Positions 57,320 to 64,000 of a stretch of 64,000 nt of DNA are shown here, in pieces (position 1 is the stretch's first letter; every line of letters starts with the position of its first letter). Source of the stretch: Akkermansiaceae bacterium (lineage in GTDB: Bacteria > Verrucomicrobiota > Verrucomicrobiia > Verrucomicrobiales > Akkermansiaceae); the NCBI GenBank assembly GCA_903934285.1, contig CAIZNN010000264.1:1-64000 (forward strand), given 5' to 3'. The notes beneath the pieces were generated by a model that worked only from the letters and a program-made list of their open reading frames with translations, made no database searches and was not told the DNA's origin. The position numbers and the translations under genes are program-made.

Positions 57320-58836
57320 AAGCACCGTCGTTGCGCCTCAAAATCGCCCTGCTCTCCACGGGCATTGCCGGGGTGGTGCTGGTTGGCTTCGGCACGGCCG
57401 CATTCCTGATGATTGCCCGGCAGAAAACCGCGGGCTTGGACACCGAAATCCGCGCCCTGGGCACCCGCCATCCCGGCTGGTTCACCAACCGCCGCGATTT
57501 CCAACGCCTCGACGACAACCTCGGCTTCATTTTCGGCGAGGACCACCGGCAACAGGTCATCCTCATGGTCAAAGACACCAAGGACCGGACCGTGCTCTAC
57601 ACCTCGCCGGGCTGGCCGCAGGAACTCCCACCAGCACAATTCGATGATATCCTGAGCGATGAGCCAACGCCACCGCCAGAGCGCGACGAAACGCGCGACG
57701 AGAGCGGATCGGGCGGCGGCCGGGGCTGGGGAGGCACGGGACGCGGCTTGGGTCCCGGCGGCGGTGGCGGTCAGGCCGCATTCACCAAAACCCCCAAGTT
57801 CCGCACCGTGCGTACCAGCTGCGGGCAATGGCGCCTCGGCACCCTCGGCACCACCACCACCAGCCTGACCATCGGCTTGAATACCGGCCGCACCCGTGCC
57901 GAGTTGGATCACTTGCGCAATGGTTTCCTGGTAGCCCTGCCGCTGGCCTTGTCGCTCGTCGGACTCGGCGGCTGGCTGGTGGCCGGCCGCGCGCTGCGGC
58001 CGCTCCGCGTCATTGCCCGCACCGCCGAACTGGTCACCGCCCGCGGGCTCGACCAGCGCATTCCGGTCGCCGCCGTCGATCCGGAAATCGCCCGGGTGAT
58101 CCATGTCCTCAACCGCATGATGGATCGGTTGGAGAATAGTTTTCACCAAGCCACCCGCTTCAGCGCCGATGCCTCACACGAATTGAACACCCCCCTCGCC
58201 ATCATGCAGGGCGAACTCGAAAACGCCTTGCAGGACGCCCGCCCGGATTCCACGGAGCAGCGTACCTTCAGCAATTTGTTAGAAGAGACCCAGCGCCTCA
58301 AGACCATCACGCGCGGCCTGCTTCTGTTAGCCCGCGCCGATGCCGGCCAGCTCCAGCCGGCCCTGCACGCGCTCGATCTAACAACAACGCTGGAGCGCAT
58401 GCTCGAAGACCTGCGGGTGCTGGCCGCGGAGATGCACCTCGACTTCGAGGTGGAGCTCGCATCGGGCGTGAGCATCGAGGCCGATGCGAGCTTGCTGCAC
58501 ACCGCCCTGCTCAATCTGCTGGTCAATGCGGTCAAATACAACGAGCCCGCTGGCCGCATCCGCATCCACCTCGAAGCACGGGACGCTCAGGCATGGCTCA
58601 CGATTGGCAACTCCGGACCGGGCATCCCCGAAGCCGACCAAGCCCGGGTGTTCACCCGCTTCCACCGCGTGGATGCCGCACGGCAGCGCCAAGTGGAAGG
58701 CGTCGGGCTGGGGCTCAGTTTGGCCCGCGAGATTGTGCGGGCGCATGGCGGGGAGGTCGCACTCCAGGCCAGCCGGCCCGGCTGGACCAGTTTTGTGCTG
58801 CGCCTGCCATGTTGCGTGCAGCAGGCCGGGCATTGA
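57316..58836 (+). CDS. sensor histidine kinase
   Basis: 506 residues. Two transmembrane helices (~10-33 and ~205-225) bracket a periplasmic sensor of ~170 residues that contains a Gly-rich, low-complexity insert (GSGGGRGWGGTGRGLGPGGG). HAMP ~228-280, HisKA with H288 (FSADASHELNTPL), HATPase with N box NLLVNAVKYN, GPGIPEADQARVF and GVGLGLSLAREIVRAHGG. Partner of the preceding regulator; the stimulus may be a metal or envelope stress. Confidence 0.9.
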   Translation: MKAPSLRLKIALLSTGIAGVVLVGFGTAAFLMIARQKTAGLDTEIRALGTRHPGWFTNRRDFQRLDDNLGFIFGEDHRQQVILMVKDTKDRTVLYTSPGWPQELPPAQFDDILSDEPTPPPERDETRDESGSGGGRGWGGTGRGLGPGGGGGQAAFTKTPKFRTVRTSCGQWRLGTLGTTTTSLTIGLNTGRTRAELDHLRNGFLVALPLALSLVGLGGWLVAGRALRPLRVIARTAELVTARGLDQRIPVAAVDPEIARVIHVLNRMMDRLENSFHQATRFSADASHELNTPLAIMQGELENALQDARPDSTEQRTFSNLLEETQRLKTITRGLLLLARADAGQLQPALHALDLTTTLERMLEDLRVLAAEMHLDFEVELASGVSIEADASLLHTALLNLLVNAVKYNEPAGRIRIHLEARDAQAWLTIGNSGPGIPEADQARVFTRFHRVDAARQRQVEGVGLGLSLAREIVRAHGGEVALQASRPGWTSFVLRLPCCVQQAGH

Positions 58837-58878
58837 GGCGGCCCTTGCGGACCGCCTCAAGCGTCGACGCCGTCTCCA

Positions 58879-59217
58879 TCAAATTCCGGCGGGGCACTCG
58901 GCACCGCCACCGCGTGGGCCGCTGCCGTCACGCGGACCCCGGCGCTGGCCCTTGCCTTGGCCCTTGCCCATAGCCTTGCCCTGGCCGTTGCCTTGGCCCT
59001 GGCACGCGCCTTTGCCCTGGCCCTGGCCCTGGCCTTGGCCGACACAGGCGCCGCCATTTGCCTGTTGGCACGCCTCCTGGCGGGCCGCGCGTTCTTCGTC
59101 GGTTTGCGGCGGGCCGCCGAAGTTGGCGCCGCGGCGGGTGGGTCCGCCTTGGGCCAGTGCGGTGCCTGCGGTGAGCAGGGCGGCTGCGATCAAGGTGGTG
59201 ATTCGAATGGTTTTCAT
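58879..59217 (-). CDS. secreted Gly/Gln/Lys-rich repeat protein
   Basis: 112 residues from the ATG at 59217. Signal peptide (MKTIRITTLIAAALLTAGTALA), then TDEERAARQEACQQANGGACV and a GQGQGKG-type low-complexity tract encoded by a CAAGGC/CAGGGC hexamer repeat, ending in a Cys-containing tail. A GTT/TTG triplet tract (59221-59243) lies just upstream of the start. Unknown role beside the two-component system. Confidence 0.7.
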   Translation of the reverse strand: MKTIRITTLIAAALLTAGTALAQGGPTRRGANFGGPPQTDEERAARQEACQQANGGACVGQGQGQGQGKGACQGQGNGQGKAMGKGQGKGQRRGPRDGSGPRGGGAECPAGI

Positions 59218-59518
59218 GTTATTATTGTTGTTGTTGTTGTTGTTAACAGGTGGAAACGCCCCGTCATGGGGCCTTCCAAAGGAATAGACCCCGGCCACAT
59301 GAACCGGGACCGCCGCGACGAATGACAATTTTGTCATGTTTGAGTTGGGCAAGGATTTCGCGAGGCGCGCCAGGGCATTAAATCGGGGCTTGACTCCCGG
59401 TGGGAAAATCAACTCAGTTCGGCCAGCCGGTTTGTGATGCGCGCCCCTCACTCAAGAAAATCACCCCACTGGGGGTTTTTTCACCGCCTGACGGCCACTT
59501 CCATCATCACCACCATCC

Positions 59519-60145
59519 GTGACCTCCGCCTCAATCCAGCCTCACAAGTCTCGCATCGAACAATTGCGCAAGCCCGTTTCATTTTTAGTGAGTGCGATCC
59601 TGCTAGCGGTCCTGGTATTCTCCCAAACCTCGTGGCGCGACACCCTGTTGGGTGAAGTGCTTGAGCAAGCGGGCTTTCTCATGGTGTTCGTCGCGGTGCT
59701 CGGGCGGGTGTGGTGCACGCTATTCATTGCCGGGCGGAAAAACCGCGAGCTATGCACCTCGGGTCCCTACGAACTGTGTCGCAACCCGCTGTATCTGTTT
59801 TCCTTCATCGGGCTGATCGGAATCTTTTGCGCGGGAGACAGCATCCTCCTCGCCATGCTCGGCGCGATCGCCTACTGCACCTACTACCATGGAGTGATCC
59901 GCAGCGAGGAACACCGTCTGGCCGAAATCTTCGGTGCGGAGTTCGACAACTATGTGGCTAGTGCGCCAAGATTCTGGCCGCGCCTGATAATTCCGAGGCG
60001 CGCCGACACGCTCCAAGTGGACAGCCAGATTTTCACCCGATCCCTGCGGGAAGTGTTCTGGTTCCTGTTTGCCATCATCCTGACGGAGAGCTTGGAATGG
60101 CTCAAGGCAAACCACCTCATCAGCACCTTCCAACTGCCGTTCTGA
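59519..60145 (+). CDS. isoprenylcysteine carboxyl methyltransferase-like membrane protein
   Basis: 208 residues, 4-5 hydrophobic helices. The conserved C-terminal signature is present: GPYELCRNPLYLFSFIGLIGI (RNPxY) and IRSEEHRLAEIFGAEFDNYVASAPRFWP (EExxLxxxFGxxYxxY-like). Members methylate small or lipid substrates with SAM; the bacterial substrate is mostly unknown. First of the separate host genes after the two-component block. Confidence 0.8.
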   Translation: MTSASIQPHKSRIEQLRKPVSFLVSAILLAVLVFSQTSWRDTLLGEVLEQAGFLMVFVAVLGRVWCTLFIAGRKNRELCTSGPYELCRNPLYLFSFIGLIGIFCAGDSILLAMLGAIAYCTYYHGVIRSEEHRLAEIFGAEFDNYVASAPRFWPRLIIPRRADTLQVDSQIFTRSLREVFWFLFAIILTESLEWLKANHLISTFQLPF

Positions 60146-60309
60146 TAGATACCCCCTGTCCATGCCCGGCTGAAGCCGCCGGCTGCAGTGAGGCGGCCGA
60201 ATTCACCGGCCAAAACGCCGGTGCCAGCGAGACCAACCCGCCCCGGCGGCATCACCGTCGGAGGACGGCGTGGCGTGGCTGCGCCGCCGCGCTCCGGAGT
60301 CTGGGCCTC

Positions 60310-60527
60310 AGAACACCTGACCTCGTGCGGGAGCCAAAGCGGCTGAGGGCCATGAAATCAAGGATTATGATGTTTGGCATCCCATCGTGTCGGGAGTTGA
60401 ACACATGATACCAAATCGCAGCGCCAGGCTCCGGGCAAGATGCCCGGGCCACCGTGGCGCGGGCATCCTGCCCGCCGCCATTCTTCAGGATGGTATCACC
60501 TCAAACCCGGTCGAGGTCAGGTGTTCT
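60310..60527. repeat. nested inverted-repeat element (MITE-like)
   Basis: The outer arms AGAACACCTGACCTCG (60310-60325) and its exact reverse complement (60512-60527) enclose inner arms TGATACCA (60406-60413) and TGGTATCA (60491-60498), which in turn enclose GGGCAAGATGCCCGGGCCAC-type hairpins. The 390-bp gap 60146-60538 contains no gene. The layout suggests a non-autonomous mobile or structured-RNA element. Confidence 0.65.
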
Positions 60528-60538
60528 GGGCCTGCCGC

Positions 60539-61177
60539 TCACAACCCGAGGCGGTAGCCGAAGCCGAAGTTGTTGATACCGCCGCGGTCGAACATGCAGC
60601 CGCCGGACTGGTGCATGATGAAAACCGTGAGTTGGTGCTGGGGATACTGCGGAAGGGCCAGCGTGAGTTCGATCGGCCAGTTGAATTTGACGTGCGAGCG
60701 GTACCGGGTCGGATGGGTCTCGTGATCAATCAGGAAGACCTCTTCGGAATAAGCCAGCCCGAGTCCCATCGCGGCAGTGGTGCTCACCAGCGAGTTCCAG
60801 GGGAAATCCCGCCACCGCACTTGGAACGAGGCGCTGTAGTTGAGAAACGGCGAGCGCCCGTTCTCGTCCACGATCCCCAGCGTGAGCGGGATTTCCAGCA
60901 GCGGCTTGAACAGGCGGTTGCTGATCTGCCAGGAGGGTTCCGCCAGCCGATAGGCAGCGGTCAGGAGGTGCACCTCTCCGCCGGATGGACCACCGGCGAT
61001 GCTGGTTTCCCCCAAGGCCACCCGGTCGATGGTGTCGTGGGTGATGAAGGCAACGCCATATTCGAAGGCCCAGCGGCGCAGTGGGTCCGGGCCATCGCTG
61101 CGCAGCGCGATGGCCGCAGATGCGGACCCACAGGCGAGCAGGGCGAAGAGGAACAGGCGAAGGATCAGGGTGGTCAT
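60539..61177 (-). CDS. outer-membrane beta-barrel protein (PagL/acyloxyacyl hydrolase-like)
   Basis: 212 residues from the ATG at 61177, with a signal peptide (LRLFLFALLACGSASA). Alternating strands end in IMHQSGGCMFDRGGINNFGFGYRLGL; the HQSGG...NFG pattern resembles the end of lipid A deacylase PagL-type barrels, where His and Ser form the active site. If so it trims an acyl chain from lipid A; assignment is tentative. Confidence 0.6.
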   Translation of the reverse strand: MTTLILRLFLFALLACGSASAAIALRSDGPDPLRRWAFEYGVAFITHDTIDRVALGETSIAGGPSGGEVHLLTAAYRLAEPSWQISNRLFKPLLEIPLTLGIVDENGRSPFLNYSASFQVRWRDFPWNSLVSTTAAMGLGLAYSEEVFLIDHETHPTRYRSHVKFNWPIELTLALPQYPQHQLTVFIMHQSGGCMFDRGGINNFGFGYRLGL

Positions 61178-61296
61178 CGGCGGAACGCCGTTGCTAATAC
61201 TGCCACCGCACAAGACCAGTCAACCCCAATTAGGAACTCCTCGCAGGGGCCGCAAGAGGACGCCCCACCCCGGGTCACCCGGCCGCCCAAAGACCG

Positions 61297-62457
61297 CTAT
61301 GCCTGCGCCATCGGGGGTTTTTTAGCAACCCGTTTGGCAACAACGAAAGCCCCGATCGCCGCGGCAACGAGTGCCACCGAGAGGAGCGGTCGCACGGCAA
61401 ACCATGCCACAGCGATAACGACGGCTGAGGCCATGACCGCCACAACCAGAGCCACAAAGGACGTGCCCACGCCCACCAGATCTCCAAGCAGCGGCAGCAC
61501 GTCGGCCATGGTGGCGAGCGGCCTCAGGAGCAAGCCAATACCAAGCGCCATGAGGAGGGTTCCACCCAGCCGCAACCCCCAAGCAAGCCACGTGTTTTCG
61601 CTCTTCGCATGCTGGAACATCGCGTCGGCCGGGATCTCGCCCGACTCCACACGTTGGATCGCACGTCCGGCTTTGGTCGGGTAAGCATCCAGCGTCTGAC
61701 CCGTCTGCCGGGCCAGCACGCTGAACGTCGCGGGTTTCAACACCGTGAACTTCACGCGCTGATCCCCGATGGCCGGCGCGGTCGGGTCGGCTCCCAAATA
61801 GAACGAGTCGCCCATGCACTTCACCTTCGCTTTCAATTCGGCCGGGAGGTTCTCCGCGTCCGCAGCGCTGAGCGGCAGCGCTTGATCGCCACGCATCGAG
61901 CCGACTATGGCCGGCGGCAGATTGAACTTCCCAAGGGTGACGTGGTCTGCGGCTGAAACCAACGTGCCGCCAAGCATCGAGGTGGGATTCGAGTGACCCT
62001 CGGGTTGCTTGAACTCACTCGAGCGAATGGGCTGGTCCGACCAGTTCTGCGTATATGTATAAGTGGTCTGCGTGTCGGTGCCGCCACCGAGTTTTTTGCG
62101 GGTTTCGGCTTTCTTTTGCTCTTGCCACTGGAACATCTCCACCGTGCGCGTCAGGCGGATCGCATTTTGACTCACCCCAAACGCCGCGTCGCGCACCAAA
62201 TCAGCGGTGGTGGCGCCGCCACTCACATGGATCAGTTTGCCCTCGTTGGCCGGGAGTATGGCATCTGCGGTGACGCCAACCACGGCGGCCACGCCTTCCT
62301 TGAGGCTCGCCGCGGTCTTCACCGCGCGCCCCTCATTCCAAAAAAGCAGAATGATGGCGACCGGAATGAGGACGATGCCGAAGAGCACGCCCTTGATGGC
62401 ATCGCCGAGGCGACCAAAAATCGATTGGCTGGAACTCTCCGTGAAGGTGTCGGGCAT
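61297..62457 (-). CDS. TMEM43-family membrane protein
   Basis: 386 residues from the ATG at 62457. First helix GVLFGIVLIPVAIILLFWNEGRAVKTAASLKEG, a large extracytoplasmic domain (GKLIHVSGG ... MFQWQEQKKAETRKKLGGG ... YTYTQNWSDQPIRSSEF), and four C-terminal helices (TLLMALGIGLLLRPLATMADVLPLLGDLVG...). NEGRAVKT, the VEMFQWQE block and YxWxD-like motif are TMEM43 features. Function unknown in bacteria. Confidence 0.8.
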   Translation of the reverse strand: MPDTFTESSSQSIFGRLGDAIKGVLFGIVLIPVAIILLFWNEGRAVKTAASLKEGVAAVVGVTADAILPANEGKLIHVSGGATTADLVRDAAFGVSQNAIRLTRTVEMFQWQEQKKAETRKKLGGGTDTQTTYTYTQNWSDQPIRSSEFKQPEGHSNPTSMLGGTLVSAADHVTLGKFNLPPAIVGSMRGDQALPLSAADAENLPAELKAKVKCMGDSFYLGADPTAPAIGDQRVKFTVLKPATFSVLARQTGQTLDAYPTKAGRAIQRVESGEIPADAMFQHAKSENTWLAWGLRLGGTLLMALGIGLLLRPLATMADVLPLLGDLVGVGTSFVALVVAVMASAVVIAVAWFAVRPLLSVALVAAAIGAFVVAKRVAKKPPMAQA

Positions 62458-62542
62458 GCCTGCCAAGAAATTGCGACCGCCTTGCCTTGTCAACGATATT
62501 ACGCTGGGAGCTGCCGCCCACGCGCTTTGCGCATGCGGCGGG

Positions 62543-63118
62543 TTATGGCTCGGCAGCGCCCGGGGGGGCGGTCTGGCAAAGGCTGGCGAGGAAGCCATCG
62601 GCGGGGTCGGCCCGCACCTTGCTGGATTTACCCGCCGCCAGCTCCGGATCGGGGGCGGCAAAGGGCGGGACCACTCCGCTCTGACGCATTTTACGCATGG
62701 TAACTTCGACGACCTGGGCCAGGGAGTAGCGGTCGAGGATGTTGGCAATGGCATTGCGCACGTCGATCATCACCATTCGCAGCCCACAGTGCGCCTCATC
62801 GGGACAGCTGCATTTCTGATAGGCATGCTCGCTCGCGCAACAAATCGGCGCGAGGCGGCCATCCATCAGACGGACGATGTCGCCCATCTTGATGTTGGTG
62901 CCGCTGGGGGTCAGCGCGTACCCGCCGTTCTTGCCCCGGTAGGTTTCCACCACCCCGGCGTCGCGCAATTCCTGTAAAATCCGTTCCACGAATTTGAGCG
63001 GGAGCCGGTTGGTCTCCGCCAGTTCGGCACCCGGCACCGCGGCGCGTCCCATCTGCGCCGCTATCCCCAGATTGATCAGGGCGCGCAATGCGTATTCGGA
63101 TTTCTTGGAAAGGTGCAT
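62543..63118 (-). CDS. Rrf2-family transcriptional regulator
   Basis: 191 residues. MHLSKKSEYALRALINLGIA is the Rrf2 start; winged HTH ELAETNRLPLKFVERILQELRDAGVVETYRGKNGGYAL. A Cys cluster (ICCASEHAYQKCSCPDEAHC) is where Fe-S-sensing members hold their cofactor, with extra Cys here. The C-terminal ~50 residues are a Pro/Ala-rich extension. The palindrome at 63117-63137 overlaps its start codon, which fits autoregulation. Confidence 0.85.
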   Translation of the reverse strand: MHLSKKSEYALRALINLGIAAQMGRAAVPGAELAETNRLPLKFVERILQELRDAGVVETYRGKNGGYALTPSGTNIKMGDIVRLMDGRLAPICCASEHAYQKCSCPDEAHCGLRMVMIDVRNAIANILDRYSLAQVVEVTMRKMRQSGVVPPFAAPDPELAAGKSSKVRADPADGFLASLCQTAPPGAAEP

Positions 63119-63137
63119 TTGGTTGTCTGGACCAAAT
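63117..63137. promoter_or_regulatory. palindrome at the Rrf2 start
   Basis: ATTTGGT, 7-bp spacer, ACCAAAT: perfect 7-bp arms overlapping the ATG of the Rrf2 gene. Likely an operator for autoregulation. Confidence 0.55.
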
Positions 63138-63177
63138 CGTATGGATTAAACCGCCGACTACAAGCATATTGGGGCGG

Positions 63178-63205
63178 CCGGCGCTTGCGTTAGAGCAAGC
63201 GCCGG
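63178..63205. other. perfect 11-bp-stem hairpin in the GH27 leader region
   Basis: CCGGCGCTTGC, loop of 6, GCAAGCGCCGG. No T-run follows on either strand, so it is not a standard terminator. The gap 63119-63480 has no gene and carries more GC-rich dyads downstream (GGCGTGGTGACGCC; CCCGCGGCAAACGCGGG); I could not match it to a known riboswitch. Confidence 0.55.
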
Positions 63206-63480
63206 ATGCCGGGTCGGCGTGGTGACGCCCTCATACGCCGCCGGGCGGCCGTCGCGGGTAACCGGGATTGGCAACCCGCGGCAAACGCGGGCCTTGGGAA
63301 AAGGCGTCCCCGCCGGGGAAATCTCCTTGCAAGCTGGCAGCCCGAACCATATCAATCAATCCGTTAGCCCGCCCCGCGGGCCGATCTATCAGATCAGCGG
63401 GAAAATCAACGCCCGCGGCAGATCCACCTCGCCATTGCCGGATGGCTAAAGAAGGCCCCGCAACAACCAGAAAAAAAACC

Positions 63481-64000
63481 ATGAAACGAATCATCACCGC
63501 ACTTGCACTAGTTGCCTTGTCGGCAGTCGCGGCCAGCCCGGCCGGCGCTGAACAAGAACCCGTTCGCATCAATTACCCGCGCATCTTCGGCGTGCGACCC
63601 GGCTCGCCGTTCCTTTTCCGCGTGCCGGTTTCCGGTTCGCGCCCATTCACGGTCACCGCCACGGGCTTGCCGGGCGGATTGAGCCTCGATCCTGCCACCG
63701 GCATCGTGCGTGGCGTCATCGCGGACCTGGAAAAAAAGACCCACACGGTCACCTTTTCCGCGCAGAACCCCGTGGGCAGTTCCACCCAGACGATCCGCTT
63801 CGTGGTGGGCGAGCGCATCTGCCTGACCCCGCCGATGGGCTGGAATTCGTGGTATGTGTGGTATCACAACCTAACTGAAAAACACTTCCGCGACGCCGCC
63901 ACCGCCTTCGAGCGCAATGGCCTCGCCGGCCACGGCTGGTCATATATCAGCATTGACGACTGCTGGCAGGGCGGGCGCGCCGGACCGGACAAGGGGCGGG
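63481..64000 (+). CDS. GH27 alpha-galactosidase, N-terminal part (cut by window end)
   Basis: Signal peptide (ITALALVALSAVAASPAGA), then a putative Ig-like module (residues ~25-115: INYPRIFGVRPGSPFLFRVPV ... GIVRGVIADLEKKTHTVTFSAQNPVG) and the start of a GH27 barrel: LTPPMGWNSWYVWYHNLTEKHFRDAATAFERNGLAGHGWSYISIDDCWQ. PPMGWNSW and the DDCW motif are family signatures; the catalytic Asp residues lie beyond the window. A secreted galactosidase for plant or algal galactans. Confidence 0.9.
   Translation, partial: MKRIITALALVALSAVAASPAGAEQEPVRINYPRIFGVRPGSPFLFRVPVSGSRPFTVTATGLPGGLSLDPATGIVRGVIADLEKKTHTVTFSAQNPVGSSTQTIRFVVGERICLTPPMGWNSWYVWYHNLTEKHFRDAATAFERNGLAGHGWSYISIDDCWQGGRAGPDKGR

Noticed and set aside
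63178-63450. SAM, SAH or cobalamin riboswitch before the GH27 gene
   Set aside because: Several GC-rich dyads exist but none of the conserved core sequences of these classes could be found, and a GH27 gene is an unlikely target.
1-64000. CTAAC/GTTAG pentamers as a DNA uptake sequence
   Set aside because: They appear often, but a rough estimate from base composition gives a similar frequency and there is no longer conserved context.

Overview
The window is GC-rich bacterial DNA. Gene content, paralogue style and spacer sequences suggest a Verrucomicrobiota bacterium; this is inferred from family resemblance, as no rRNA or other phylogenetic marker is present. It is a chromosomal segment with a 35.3-kb Mu-like transposable prophage inserted in it.

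Host left flank (1-12.7 kb). A metal-handling region: a radical SAM protein (cut by the window start), a SAM methyltransferase, a cupin, a metallo-beta-lactamase-fold hydrolase, a DUF89 phosphatase-like protein, Dps, a YeeE/YedE transporter, a hotdog thioesterase, a NifX-like protein with a His-rich tail, a TonB-dependent metal receptor broken by an in-frame stop, a six-hairpin glycosidase-like secreted protein, a small His/Cys membrane protein and the 5' part of an outer-membrane protein gene. About 1 kb is duplicated (1-1100 versus 1950-3640), leaving a truncated hydrolase copy, an internally deleted CobW-type GTPase and a methyltransferase fused to a radical SAM fragment. Four copies of a GTTAT-N12-ATAAC-type palindrome lie at divergent promoters here. 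One precedes the operon that leads into znuA-znuC-znuB, so I read them as operators of a zinc (Zur-like) or related metal regulon.

Prophage (about 12,721-48,068). It interrupts the outer-membrane protein gene: the N-terminal 137 codons lie at 12,308-12,721 and the rest resumes in frame at 48,071. Both ends carry inverted TTTGAGAAAA repeats that are probable transposase sites. The left arm (minus strand, 36-12.9 kb) holds lysis, terminase, portal, I-protease, capsid, tail and fibre genes. A regulatory switch of ribbon-helix-helix and HTH genes lies near 36.5 kb. The right arm (plus strand, 36.5-47.9 kb) holds small early genes, a DDE transposase in two adjacent genes, a MuB-like ATPase and unassigned small genes. 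Notable features are a portal with a probable toxin-like BECR nuclease tail, a shared leader peptide on two adjacent capsid proteins, two opposite-strand cargo genes, and many heptanucleotide (7-bp) repeat arrays in the spacers, several built as inverted arrays around a short core and some running into coding sequence.

Host right flank (48-64 kb). The rest of the outer-membrane protein and znuACB; a secreted hypothetical protein; an envelope-stress-like block (two paralogous periplasmic proteins, an EF-hand protein, an LTXXQ/Spy-like protein, a putative anti-sigma protein and an ECF sigma factor); an OmpR-type two-component system; a Gly/Gln/Lys-rich secreted protein; an isoprenylcysteine methyltransferase-like protein; a beta-barrel protein; a TMEM43-like protein; an Rrf2 regulator with a Cys cluster; and the start of a GH27 alpha-galactosidase cut by the window end. 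No rRNA, tRNA or CRISPR array was seen.
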